A stretch of 64,000 nt of DNA from Methylobacterium organophilum (lineage in GTDB: Bacteria > Pseudomonadota > Alphaproteobacteria > Rhizobiales > Beijerinckiaceae), in assembly GCF_022179465.1 (NCBI RefSeq), contig NZ_BPQV01000006.1:1-64000 (forward strand), written 5' to 3'. Positions 1-9,452 of the stretch are shown in pieces (the first letter of the stretch is position 1; each line of letters starts with the position of its first letter). The notes beneath the pieces are model-generated. The model had not been told where the DNA came from, did no database searches, and was given only the letters and a program-made list of their open reading frames with translations. Both the position numbers and the translations under genes were made by a program.

Positions 1-85
1 GCGGCGAGCGGGACGACACCTAAGACATCAGACCCAGAATGTCAAGATATTATTCCCAATCGCGCAGGGCACCGGGAGCCCTCGG

Positions 86-451
86 TCAGGACGCGCCGCG
101 GTAGCAGCGGATCTCGGCCTCGGCCTGGGCGCGGCGGAGGTCGGCGACCTTGTCGTCGAACATCTTGGTCGACTTGAAGGCATTGGTGCGCTGGCCGATG
201 CCCTGGCGCATCGAGAGGATCGTGCTCGCCTGGACGTATTTGTCGTAAGGAAGGATCGCGGCGAGGGCGTCGAGCGAGCAGGAGCATTTCTCCATCGCCT
301 CGCGGGTCTGCCCGTTGGCGGCCATGCAGCCGAACACGTAATCGACCCGCGCATCGGTCGGGTAGTCGTTCTCGTCCGCCCGTGCCGGCAGGGCCAGCGC
401 GGCGGCGGCGAGACCGGCGAGGAGGCCGGCCTCAAGAATCCTTCTGCGCAT
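86..451 (-). CDS. Small exported cysteine-containing protein (121 aa), function unknown
   Basis: Unrecognised protein. The start at 451 (M-R-R-R-I) is followed by a hydrophobic signal peptide ending near A-R-A (about residue 28), so it should be periplasmic. The mature part of about 93 residues has a C-M, a C-S-C and a C-terminal C-Y-R-G cysteine, suggesting one or two disulfides, and is otherwise polar and helix-rich. It does not contain a CxxCH haem motif. Its start lies inside the end of the upstream gene (20 bp overlap), which in turn overlaps pqqE, so it is very probably the last gene of the pqqABC/DE transcript. A link to PQQ handling or methanol dehydrogenase maturation is inferred from position only. 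Confidence 0.75.
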   Translation of the reverse strand: MRRRILEAGLLAGLAAAALALPARADENDYPTDARVDYVFGCMAANGQTREAMEKCSCSLDALAAILPYDKYVQASTILSMRQGIGQRTNAFKSTKMFDDKVADLRRAQAEAEIRCYRGAS

Positions 452-1145
452 AATCCAGCCTCTCCTCGAGGAGCTCGCCCCCATCCGGCTTCTTGGCCCG
501 CGCCTCGATCGAGACGATCTCGCCGGGCACCTCGGGGGCGGTGACGAAGGTGTAGGTGAGGGCGTCGAAGCCGCGCATGCGCTCAGTCTGGGCGTCGCCG
601 GCGAAGGGCTGCATCTCGACGCGCCAGCCATCGACCTGACGGCCCTTGTAGGTGACCTGGGTCGGCGTCACCGTCGCCTTCTCGCGCAGACCCTTGCGGA
701 TCGCGTTCTTGATGTAGCGCGGATTGGCATCGAGCAGGCCGGCGAGGCCCTTGAGGTGGTTCTCCAGGAACAGCGGCAGGATCGGGTTGCCGGGCATGTC
801 CTCGAAGGGGCCGGCGGGCACGCGGTTGGCGCCGGAGAACATCTGCACCTCGATGTTCCGGCTGCCGGCATCCTTGGCCGGGTCGATCTTGAACTTGATC
901 TCGTCGTTGATCGGCGGGCCGTAGGGACCCTTGGCGATGCCGGAGCGGCGCAGATAGGTGTAGGTGATGGTGCTGCCCGGCGCCGCATTCTTCATCTGCG
1001 GCTGCTCGAAGAGCAGGTCCGCGGCGTTGGGCGTCGCCGGGGTCGCGGCGGCCTGCGGGGCGGGGGCTTTCTCGTCGGCCGGCGCAGCCTGCGCCAGCCC
1101 GATGCCGGCCAGGAGCAGGCCGGCGGTGAGCAGGGGGCGTTTCAC
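432..1145 (-). CDS. Exported protein of unknown function, coupled to pqqE (237 aa)
   Basis: Unrecognised. It has a clear Sec signal peptide (residues 1-20, ending A-Q-A) and a low-complexity Ala/Pro linker (about 24-40), then a soluble beta-rich domain of roughly 190 residues with no cysteines and no motif I can name. Its ATG overlaps the pqqE stop by 4 bp (1142-1145), a sign of translational coupling, and it overlaps the following small exported protein by 20 bp. The two are therefore probably co-expressed with PQQ biosynthesis. A DUF-type periplasmic accessory protein is the safest label. Confidence 0.8.
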   Translation of the reverse strand: MKRPLLTAGLLLAGIGLAQAAPADEKAPAPQAAATPATPNAADLLFEQPQMKNAAPGSTITYTYLRRSGIAKGPYGPPINDEIKFKIDPAKDAGSRNIEVQMFSGANRVPAGPFEDMPGNPILPLFLENHLKGLAGLLDANPRYIKNAIRKGLREKATVTPTQVTYKGRQVDGWRVEMQPFAGDAQTERMRGFDALTYTFVTAPEVPGEIVSIEARAKKPDGGELLEERLDYAQKDS

Positions 1146-2296
1146 AGAGGGGCCTTTTCTTTCAACGGATCCTGCACGTTGGATCCGATGGTGCGGTATA
1201 TATAGTCGGGCGGGTTCTCGGCAGCCTCTTCCCGGGCGAGATCACGCATTTTCGAATGCAGCGGCGAGAGCGAGCAGGCCGGGTCGGTGGCCGCCGCGTC
1301 CCCCGCCAGGGCCAGGGCCTGGCAGCGGCAGCCGCCCCAATCCTTCTCGCGCCGGTCGCAGGAGCGGCAGGGCTCCTTCATCCAGGCGGTGCCGCGATAG
1401 GCGTTGAAGGCCGGCGAGCGCGTCCAGATGTCGCCGAGGGAATGGTCCTGCACATACCAGAATTCGAGGCCGGGGATGGTCTCGGCGGCGTGGCAGGGCA
1501 GCACCTTGCCCTGCGGCGTCACGTTCATGAGCTTGCGGCCCCAGCCGCCGGCGCAGGCCTTGGGGTACTTGGCGTAGTAATCCGGCACCACGAGGTCGAT
1601 GACGAGCTGGCCCTTCAGCCGCTCGCGGGCCGCCTCGACGATGCGGATCGACTCGTCGACCTGAGCCTTGTCCGGCATCAGCGCCGCGCGGTTCACGTAG
1701 GCCCAGCCGTAATACTGGGTATGGGCCACCTCCAGCCGCTTGGCCCCGAGCTTGACCGCGAGGTCGATGAAGCCCGGCACCTCGTGGATGTTGCCGCGGT
1801 GGATCACCGAATTGAGGGTCAGCGGCAGGCCGAGCTCGGTGACCCGGGCGGCGAACTGCATCTTCTGCGGCTGCGCGTTCTTCAGCCCGCCGATCTTTTC
1901 CGCGTTCTGCGCGTCGACGCCCTGGACCGAGAGCTGCACATGGTCGAGGCCCGCATCGTAGAGGGCGTCGAGCTTCTGCAGCGCGCCGCCGACGCCGGAG
2001 GTGATCAGGTTCGAGTAGAGCCCGAGCTCCGCGCATTTCGCGGTGATGGCGACGATGTCGTTGCGCGCGGTCGGCTCGCCCCCCGAGAGATGGACGTGGA
2101 GCACCCCGAGCTTGGCCGCCTCGGCGAAGACCCGCAGCCAGGTCTCCGTGTCGAGCTCGGCCGAACGGCGGTCGAGCTCCAGCGGGTTCGAGCAATAGGG
2201 GCAGCGAAGCGGGCAGCGATGCGTCAGCTCGGCGAGCAGGCCGACGGGCGCCGGGATCACTTCGGCGGGGGAGGGGGCGGGCGTCGGTGCATTCAT
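1142..2296 (-). CDS. pqqE: PqqA peptide radical SAM cyclase PqqE
   Basis: PqqE forms the Glu-Tyr carbon-carbon crosslink in the PqqA peptide, the first step of PQQ synthesis, in the cytoplasm with PqqD as peptide carrier. The 384-residue protein has the radical-SAM CxxxCxxC cluster (C28, C32, C35) near the N terminus. It also has a C-terminal SPASM region with many cysteines, including K-A-C-A-G-G-W, V-L-P-C-H and C-R-S-C-D...G-G-C-R-C. I chose the ATG at 2296 (M-N-A-P-T) because it overlaps the pqqC/D stop by 4 bp. The frame stays open further upstream only inside pqqC/D. It is the fourth gene of the operon. Confidence 0.97.
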   Translation of the reverse strand: MNAPTPAPSPAEVIPAPVGLLAELTHRCPLRCPYCSNPLELDRRSAELDTETWLRVFAEAAKLGVLHVHLSGGEPTARNDIVAITAKCAELGLYSNLITSGVGGALQKLDALYDAGLDHVQLSVQGVDAQNAEKIGGLKNAQPQKMQFAARVTELGLPLTLNSVIHRGNIHEVPGFIDLAVKLGAKRLEVAHTQYYGWAYVNRAALMPDKAQVDESIRIVEAARERLKGQLVIDLVVPDYYAKYPKACAGGWGRKLMNVTPQGKVLPCHAAETIPGLEFWYVQDHSLGDIWTRSPAFNAYRGTAWMKEPCRSCDRREKDWGGCRCQALALAGDAAATDPACSLSPLHSKMRDLAREEAAENPPDYIYRTIGSNVQDPLKEKAPL

Positions 2297-3381
2297 CGCT
2301 CCAGAACCCTTTTGGCTGCGAGGTCGGCCAGCATGACGCTGATATCGGCCTCGATCACCGCCCGGTCGGCGGCATAGATCTCGGCGAGTTCGCCGGCGAT
2401 GTCGCCGACGCTGCGGCTGCCATCCACGAGCTTGAGGACGGCGACGGCGTTGTCGTCGAGGTCGAAGGTGCGCTCGGGCGCGAGCAGGACGTGCTTGCCC
2501 CGGACGTCGTCGAAGCGCAGGCGCACGCCGCGGGGCAGGCGGGGCACGTCGCCCGAGGCGAAGGCGCCGGTGGCGGATGCGGGGGCCGTGGCGGCGGCGG
2601 CCTCGCGCACCAGCCCCTCGCCCGGCTGCCAGGCATCCGGCGGGATCATGCCGGGGGAGACGTAGGCGAAGTAGAGCGCGTCGAGCTGCGTCCAGAGCAC
2701 GTTGCACTTGAAGGTGAGCGCGGCCATCGCGGCGCGCTGCAAGGCCGGAGTGGTGGCGTGCTGCTTGACGTAGTCGAGGGCGAAATCGGCGTCCCGCGGC
2801 GCCTGGGTCAGGCGCTTGTCGAAATAGGCCAGCGTCTCCTTGGTGATGAAGTCGTAGTTCTTCAGCATCCCGGCGACGCGCTCGGAGATGATGGTCGGCG
2901 AGAACATCTCGGTCAGCGAGGAGGCGATGGCCTCGAGCAGGCTGCGCTCGGAGACGAAGTGGACATAGGCGTCCACCGAGAAGCGGGTGGCCGAGAGGAT
3001 GCCCTTGGTGGAGAGCACGTAATCGCGGTCGAAGCCGACGCCCTCGGCGAGCTTCAGCCAGCGCTCGATGCCGCCGTCGCCCGGATGGTCGCCGTCATGG
3101 TCGACGATGCGCTGGCGCCAGATCCGGCGCAGCGCGGCATCCTGCATGCGCGCGAGCACCGCGGCGTCCTTCACCGGGATCATCGCCTGGTAATAGTAGC
3201 GGTTGAGCGCCCAGGCCCGGACCTGATCCTTGTTCAGCTTGCCGTCGTGCAGCAGCCGGTGGAACGGGTGCAGGTTGTGGTAGCGGCGCGCGCCGATGTC
3301 GCGGAGCGCCGCCTCCAGCTCGTCATGGCTCAGGAGGCGCTCGTCGGCGTCCGGGACCGGGGTAGGGAACTGGGCAGTCAT
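2293..3381 (-). CDS. pqqCD: PqqC/PqqD fusion: PQQ synthase plus peptide chaperone
   Basis: A 362-residue fusion. Residues about 1-255 are PqqC, the cofactorless oxidase that performs the last ring closure and eight-electron oxidation (haem-oxygenase-like helical fold; H-N-L-H-P-F-H, Y-Y-Y-Q and H-D-G-D segments visible). A short Ala/Gly linker follows, then PqqD at about 270-362, the small PqqA-binding chaperone that works with PqqE. Fusion of C and D is characteristic of Methylobacterium. The start at 3381 (M-T-A-Q-F) gives the family N terminus. The gene ends in a 4 bp overlap with pqqE and lies about 180 bp after pqqB. Confidence 0.96.
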   Translation of the reverse strand: MTAQFPTPVPDADERLLSHDELEAALRDIGARRYHNLHPFHRLLHDGKLNKDQVRAWALNRYYYQAMIPVKDAAVLARMQDAALRRIWRQRIVDHDGDHPGDGGIERWLKLAEGVGFDRDYVLSTKGILSATRFSVDAYVHFVSERSLLEAIASSLTEMFSPTIISERVAGMLKNYDFITKETLAYFDKRLTQAPRDADFALDYVKQHATTPALQRAAMAALTFKCNVLWTQLDALYFAYVSPGMIPPDAWQPGEGLVREAAAATAPASATGAFASGDVPRLPRGVRLRFDDVRGKHVLLAPERTFDLDDNAVAVLKLVDGSRSVGDIAGELAEIYAADRAVIEADISVMLADLAAKRVLER

Positions 3382-3561
3382 GGTCTTCGGCTTTCCCGAC
3401 TTGGTTCGCGTTTCCTGGAGCTTTTTTAACATGGGCCCCGGCCGCCCCGAAGGACAGCATGGCCACCGCGCGATTGTATCGCGCAAGAGATATTGGTTCC
3501 GGCACTAAAATTCCAGGCCGCCCGCCCCGCGCGGAAGCCCCCTGCGCGCTTTGGCGGCGCC

Positions 3562-4461
3562 TCAGAGCGCGAGGGTCAGGCCGTCATGGCCGACGATCCA
3601 GCCCCGCGCCTCCACGCTCGCGCGCTCGGGCGAATCCTCGATCAGCACCGGGTTGGTGTTGTTGATGTGCACGAAGATGCGGCGGCCGATCGTCGTCTGC
3701 GCCAGCGCGGCGATGGAGCCGGTCTCGCCGTTCATCGGGAGATGGCCCATGCGCCAGCCGGTCTTGGTGCCGACCCCGGCGCGGATCATGTCGTCGTCCT
3801 CCAGCACCGTGCCGTCGAAGAGCAGGGCGTCGACGCCCTCGATGCGGGTCTTCAGGTCCTCGGTGACACGGGCGCAGCCGGGGATATAGGCGAGGCGCTT
3901 GCCCCCCGCCTCGATCATCGCGCCGACCGTGGTCTCGGTCTCGGCGCCGATCTGCATCGAGGCATCCTCCAGCCAGAGCGGCACCTTGCCGGGCACGGCG
4001 AACAGGGTGACCCGGAGGCCGGGCACGGGCTCGAAGCCGTCGTTCAGCGCGATCGGCTGCCGGGTCACCTTGTCGGCGGCCATCACGTCGAAGACGCGGT
4101 TCTCGTTGATCGAGCCGAGGATGCCCGCCGTGCCGTAGAGGGTGAAGGGCTGGCCCTCGCGCAGGGTGAGCAGGCCCGCGACGTGGTCGACGTCGCCGTT
4201 GGTGAGCAGCACCGCGTGGATGGGGGAGTGGCGCAGGCCCTCGCGCGGATGCATCTCCGGCACGGCCTGGATCTGTTGCCGGATGTCCGGCGAGGCGTTC
4301 ACGAGGAGCCAGCGGTCCCCATCGGGGGAGACGGCGATGCTCGACTGCGTGCGCGGCTTGACGCGGGGGTCGCCCGCCCAGGCCAGGGCGCAGATGGAGC
4401 AGCGGCAGTTCCACTGGGGAATGCCGCCGCCCGCTGCCGAACCGAGGACCACGAGACGCAT
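3562..4461 (-). CDS. pqqB: PQQ biosynthesis protein PqqB (metallo-beta-lactamase fold)
   Basis: A 299-residue cytoplasmic protein of the PqqB family, an MBL-fold iron hydroxylase acting on the excised Glu-Tyr intermediate. It shows the G-S-A-A-G-G-G-I-P-Q-W-N-C start and a Cys pair (C-R-C-S-I-C). The usual HxHxDH metal motif is in the PqqB-specific form N-G-D-V-D-H. A C-terminal H-I-N-N-T-N-P is also typical. The length matches the family. It follows pqqA by about 48 bp and precedes pqqC/D. Confidence 0.96.
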   Translation of the reverse strand: MRLVVLGSAAGGGIPQWNCRCSICALAWAGDPRVKPRTQSSIAVSPDGDRWLLVNASPDIRQQIQAVPEMHPREGLRHSPIHAVLLTNGDVDHVAGLLTLREGQPFTLYGTAGILGSINENRVFDVMAADKVTRQPIALNDGFEPVPGLRVTLFAVPGKVPLWLEDASMQIGAETETTVGAMIEAGGKRLAYIPGCARVTEDLKTRIEGVDALLFDGTVLEDDDMIRAGVGTKTGWRMGHLPMNGETGSIAALAQTTIGRRIFVHINNTNPVLIEDSPERASVEARGWIVGHDGLTLAL

Positions 4462-4509
4462 GGAACGGATCCGACGCTGCCTTACGATCCCCGGACGGCG
4501 ACGAACACC

Positions 4510-4599
4510 TTAGTTGAAGGTGTCGATCTCGGCCGACTCGTAGCTCGTGACTTCCATGCCGACGCAGATCTCGGAAACGACGGGGGCAGCCCACTTCAT
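4510..4599 (-). CDS. pqqA: PQQ precursor peptide PqqA (29 aa)
   Basis: A short ribosomal precursor peptide, read directly. It begins M-K-W-A-A-P and contains the E-V-T-S-Y core, in which Glu16 and Tyr20 are the residues crosslinked by PqqE to become PQQ. The length is normal for the family (22-29 aa). A GGAG ribosome binding site sits seven bases upstream of the ATG (4599). It is the first gene of pqqABC/DE, with a 250 bp upstream region that carries sequence motifs shared with the mxaF promoter region. Confidence 0.97.
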   Translation of the reverse strand: MKWAAPVVSEICVGMEVTSYESAEIDTFN

Positions 4600-4647
4600 G
4601 GTGTTTCTCCGCTGTTTATGAAACGTCAGCAGCATCCGGAGCAACTC

Positions 4648-4667
4648 TCTAAGAAGTTCCTAAGATA
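4648..4667 (-). promoter_or_regulatory. 20-bp element upstream of pqqA, shared with mxaF
   Basis: On the minus strand this reads TATCTTAG-GAAC-TTCTTAGA, 49-68 bases before the pqqA ATG. The mxaF upstream region has TATCTAAG-ATTG-TTCTTAGA in the same orientation (52883-52902). The two agree at 15 of 20 positions, with both 8-base flanks almost identical and a variable 4-base centre. This suggests a common regulator site or leader element. The regulator is unknown; MxbM is a candidate because it controls both operons. Confidence 0.45.
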
Positions 4668-4701
4668 CTGACGGCGCAGTGGTTTCTGTCGCGGGAGGTA
4701 T

Positions 4702-4743
4702 ATCGCCAATTCGCGGCCCGGCCGCAAGAGCTAAATTGCCGAT
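4702..4743 (-). promoter_or_regulatory. Inverted AATTGGCGAT repeat upstream of pqqA
   Basis: ATCGCCAATT at 4702-4711 and AATTGCCGAT at 4734-4743 form an inverted repeat (9 of 10 bases) with a 22-base spacer. The same AATTGGCGAT word occurs upstream of mxaF at 53020-53029. An AAGACG (4755-4750) and TAGCTC (4733-4728) pair, 16 bp apart on the minus strand, is a weak match to the methylotroph promoter form AAGACA-N16/18-TAGAAA. Confidence 0.35.
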
Positions 4744-4850
4744 TTTTCCCGTCTTCCATGAATCAAACCGTGAACGAGGCCGTGACCGGAGGGCGCACCC
4801 GGCCCGTCCGACGCCGCCGGACCGGGACATGGCTCGGGCGCCGCGCGGGC

Positions 4851-5551
4851 TCAGTGCCGGTAATCCGGCCCCTTGAGGTCGAGCATGAAGCCGCGCCCCC
4901 GCACGGTGACGATGACGGGGCCGCCGAATCGCACGAAATCCGAGAGCTTCGAGCGCAGATAGCCGACATAGACGTCGACCACGTTGAGGGAGAGCCCGCC
5001 CTGGCTCGCCCAGAGCTTGTCGAAGATGTCGCCCCGGGAGACCGGCTTGTTGACCTCCTCCATGAGCAGGGCGAGCAGCTCCGCCTCCCGCGGGGTGAGC
5101 CGCGCCGAGGCGTCGCCGAAGCTGACCTGGCGCACGGTGAGGTCGAGGGTGAGGCGCCCGGCGGTCACGATCGTGCGCGGGGTGTCCGCCTCGCGCCGGC
5201 GCAGGAGATGGGTCTGCAGGCGGGCGAGCAGCTCGTCGAAGTCGAAGGGCTTCACGATGTAGTCGTCGGCGCCGATGGCCAGGCCCTCGGCCCGGTCGCG
5301 CACCTCGTCGCGGGCGCTCAGGAACAGGATCGCGCCGGGATAGCCGCCCTCGCGCAGGGAACGGCAGACGTCGTGGCCCGAGCCGTCCGGCAGGGTGATG
5401 TCGAGCACCACCGCCTCCGGCGCCTGGTCGCGGGCCGCGGTCAGCGCGTCCTCGACGCGGCCGGCGACGCCCACCGAGAACCCCTCCGATTCGAGGCCGC
5501 GGGCCAGCATGCCGCGGATGTCTCCGTCATCCTCGACGATCAAGATGCGTG

Positions 5552-5555
<4 letters not shown>
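4851..5555 (-). CDS. mxbM: OmpR-family response regulator, MxbM-like
   Basis: A 234-residue regulator. The N-terminal receiver has the acidic pocket I-V-E-D-D and the phosphoacceptor Asp52 (V-L-D-I-T-L-P), with K-P-F near 105. The C-terminal OmpR/PhoB winged helix spans about 130-230, with the L-T-P-R-E-A-E-L-L and R-G-R-G-F segments. The start at 5555 overlaps the kinase stop by 4 bp. In M. extorquens AM1 the MxbD/MxbM pair lies beside pqqA and is required for transcription of mxaF and pqq genes. The symbol rests on that synteny plus family. Confidence 0.85.
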
Positions 5556-7180
<1,625 letters not shown>

Positions 7181-7317
7181 GGCGTCCTTCCCTGCCGCGG
7201 GCGCGGCGGCGGGACCTTGTCACCGGGCCCGGGTCACCTCAAGGCCTTGCGGGATCGGCCGATCCCGCCTCGAGCCGTCCTGCGGAGGCGGAGCCGAACG
7301 CATGAGCGCAACCCGCC

Positions 7318-7524
7318 TCACAGATCGTTCGGGATCTGCCCCTTGGAGGCGCAGCGCCAGCGCTCGACATGCCAGTCCGGATGCTCTTCCTGCCAGCGGG
7401 CCAGGGTGCTCTGGGAATTGCGCAGGCAGAGGAAGGGGTTGGGATTGTCGTAGGAGAGGTTGATCCGCTCCTCGCGGCAATGGCTCGGCTGGGCGATCAG
7501 GCAGACGGAGAGCAGGAGGAACAT
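7318..7524 (-). CDS. Small exported cysteine-rich protein (68 aa)
   Basis: Unrecognised. The start at 7524 (M-F-L-L-L-S) gives an immediate hydrophobic signal-like segment, then a short mature part with four cysteines (H-C-R-E, F-L-C-L-R, R-C-A-S and one in the leader) and several tryptophans. Upstream in-frame starts (to 7626) are possible but would put charged sequence ahead of the leader. It lies between fhcC and mxbD on the same strand, with gaps of over 130 bp on both sides, so it is probably transcribed alone. Confidence 0.5.
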   Translation of the reverse strand: MFLLLSVCLIAQPSHCREERINLSYDNPNPFLCLRNSQSTLARWQEEHPDWHVERWRCASKGQIPNDL

Positions 7525-7652
7525 GCCGGCTTCGGGGCTCGCGGGGACACAGCCGGCGCCGATCGGCGCCGGCCGCCCCGGCAAGATCTGGGACGAAGCG
7601 GCAGGGTGGCAAGTGAAATCCTGCAAGGGCGACCGTTCACGATCGCCGCATC

Positions 7653-7666
7653 GGCACGATCGTGCC
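7653..7666 (-). terminator. Perfect palindrome downstream of fhcC
   Basis: GGCACGATCGTGCC is a perfect 14-base palindrome 20 bases past the fhcC stop. It could end or stabilise the fhcBADC transcript. There is no T-run, so a factor-independent terminator is not certain. Confidence 0.35.
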
Positions 7667-7685
7667 TATCGGACGCCGTGCGGGC

Positions 7686-8486
7686 TCAACCCGCCGGCGT
7701 GAACAGCTCGCCCTTGCCGAGGGTGGCGAGGTCGCCGGAATAGCGGCGCAGGCCGCCCTGCAGCAGCCCGGCCTGCGGCGCGCCGATCCGGGCGAGCTGG
7801 CGGGCGAGGAGCTTCGGGTAGACCAGCTGGTCGAGGAGGCCGGTCTCGGCGAAGGTCGGCAGCAGCGCCCCGTGCCGTCCGGCCACGATCGTGCCGCGGC
7901 GCATGCCGTAGCCGGGATGGTCGCCGAGGGCGCCCGCGACGATGGTCCCGGCGATCATGCGGGAGGCGGCGAAGGCGCCGGCCTCGCCGACCAGGATCAG
8001 CCCGCGGCGCATGCGGTCGCCGAGATGGTCGCCGGCCTTGCCCTTCACGATCAGGGTGGCGCCGTCGAGGCCGGCCTTGGCGGCATAGACCGCGCCGCCG
8101 GCATGGGCGCCGGCATCGCCCTCGATGGTGATGGTGCCGCCGGTGGCCCCGGTCCCCGCATAGGGGCCGGCCGCGCCGGTGACTGTGAGCGTGCCGCCGG
8201 CCATGCCCTCGCCGAGGCGCTGACCGACATCGCCCTCGACGCGGATCGTGCCCTCCGAGAGGGCCGCGCCGACCCGGTCGAGCCGCTCGGAGCCGCCCTC
8301 GATCACCAGGGTGTCGGAGCGGTCGAGGGTGATCGCGAACAGGTCGCCCAGCGTCACGCCGGTGCGGCTGGTGCCGACCGGGAGCCGGGCCGCCTCGGCC
8401 TCCGACAGGGCGGAGAGGGCGAGCGGGGTGACGGCGCGGAGGTCGATCCGCTCCGGCGGGGCGGCGCGCAGCTTGAGGGTGCTCAT
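7686..8486 (-). CDS. fhcC: Formyltransferase/hydrolase complex subunit C
   Basis: A 266-residue homologue of the gamma subunit (FwdC/FmdC) of formylmethanofuran dehydrogenase. The middle of the protein (about 75-210) is a glycine-rich right-handed helix built from repeats such as G-T-I-R-V-E-G-D-V-G and G-T-I-T-I-E-G-D-A-G. With FhcA, FhcB and FhcD it forms the cytoplasmic complex that converts formyl-H4MPT to formate through methylofuran. The start at 8486 overlaps the fhcD stop by 4 bp. It is the last gene of the fhcBADC operon. Confidence 0.95.
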   Translation of the reverse strand: MSTLKLRAAPPERIDLRAVTPLALSALSEAEAARLPVGTSRTGVTLGDLFAITLDRSDTLVIEGGSERLDRVGAALSEGTIRVEGDVGQRLGEGMAGGTLTVTGAAGPYAGTGATGGTITIEGDAGAHAGGAVYAAKAGLDGATLIVKGKAGDHLGDRMRRGLILVGEAGAFAASRMIAGTIVAGALGDHPGYGMRRGTIVAGRHGALLPTFAETGLLDQLVYPKLLARQLARIGAPQAGLLQGGLRRYSGDLATLGKGELFTPAG

Positions 8487-9421
8487 GCCGTGGGCGCCTT
8501 CTCCAAGAGGTCGCGCAGATGGTAGTGGTGGCGGCCGAGGTTGCCCCCGTAATTGCCCGCAGTGACCGCGACCAGGCCATGGGCCGCGCCGACCTCCGTC
8601 GCCGCATGCAGGCCCGCCCGCATCGATTCGGCCACGGCCTGCGAGGTCAGGGCATCGATCACGATCTCCAGCACCACGCCGCATTCGGGCGGCAGGGCCG
8701 AACCGGCCCGGCCCTTGAGCGTCGGGCAATAGGCGTCGTTGGTCGAGGCCATCATGCCCTTGGTGCGCCCGCCGACCTTCGAGCCGGAGCGGACGATGCC
8801 GCCGGGGAAGGGCAGGATGGCGCCGGGCACGGCCTTGGCCGCCTCCACCGCGATCTCGGCGACCTTCAGGGTGTCGGCATGCCGCCGGCCGAGGAAGAGC
8901 AGGTTGCCGCCGCCCACCGCGCCCTCGACGGCGCGGGTGGAATCCTCGCACAGGAACTCGCCGTCCATGACGGGGATGCGCCAGTAGCGGCGCATCTTGC
9001 CATTGGCGTCGGGCAGGCGCTTGGCCACGGCGAAGCCGTCGCCGAAATAGCGGATCGCGCCGCCGAGCTTGATCTTGGTCGGCCCCTCCACGCCCGCGTA
9101 GCAGGCGGTGCCGGGGCAGGTGAGGATGCACTGGCCGACGCGCTTGAGCAGCTGCTCCTTGAGCCCGTTCGGCTCGAAGCCGAACAGCAGGATGCGCACG
9201 CCCGGCCGCCCGTCCGGCGTCTCCTCCGGGGAGAGCTCGGCATCGATGCCCGCCTCGGCGCCGCAGCCGATCACCGAGGTGGCGAAGCCGGTCATCACGG
9301 TGGCGGCGATCATCGCCCATTTGGGCGTGTCGTTGGTCACGACGATCGCGGTGGCCGCGACGTCGAAGGCCTCGGCGAAGGTGTCCTCGACCTTGATGCC
9401 GTTGAGGATGAGGTCAGCCAT
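8483..9421 (-). CDS. fhcD: Formylmethanofuran:H4MPT formyltransferase subunit D
   Basis: A 312-residue protein of the Ftr family. It moves the formyl group from formyl-H4MPT to methylofuran inside the Fhc complex. The Ftr-like N terminus (L-N-G-I-K-V-E-D-T-F-A-E-A-F) and length are as expected, and the C-P-G-T-A-C segment is visible at about 105-110. An AAGG Shine-Dalgarno precedes the ATG. It is separated from fhcA by 31 bp and coupled to fhcC. Confidence 0.96.
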   Translation of the reverse strand: MADLILNGIKVEDTFAEAFDVAATAIVVTNDTPKWAMIAATVMTGFATSVIGCGAEAGIDAELSPEETPDGRPGVRILLFGFEPNGLKEQLLKRVGQCILTCPGTACYAGVEGPTKIKLGGAIRYFGDGFAVAKRLPDANGKMRRYWRIPVMDGEFLCEDSTRAVEGAVGGGNLLFLGRRHADTLKVAEIAVEAAKAVPGAILPFPGGIVRSGSKVGGRTKGMMASTNDAYCPTLKGRAGSALPPECGVVLEIVIDALTSQAVAESMRAGLHAATEVGAAHGLVAVTAGNYGGNLGRHHYHLRDLLEKAPTA

Positions 9422-9452
9422 CGTCAGTTACCTTGGCCCGGAGGCATCAGCG

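Noticed and set aside
2293-2707. A longer pqqE beginning at 2707
   Set aside because: The extra N terminus is Arg/Ala-rich out-of-frame pqqC/D sequence. ATG 2296 with a 4-bp overlap gives the normal PqqE length.
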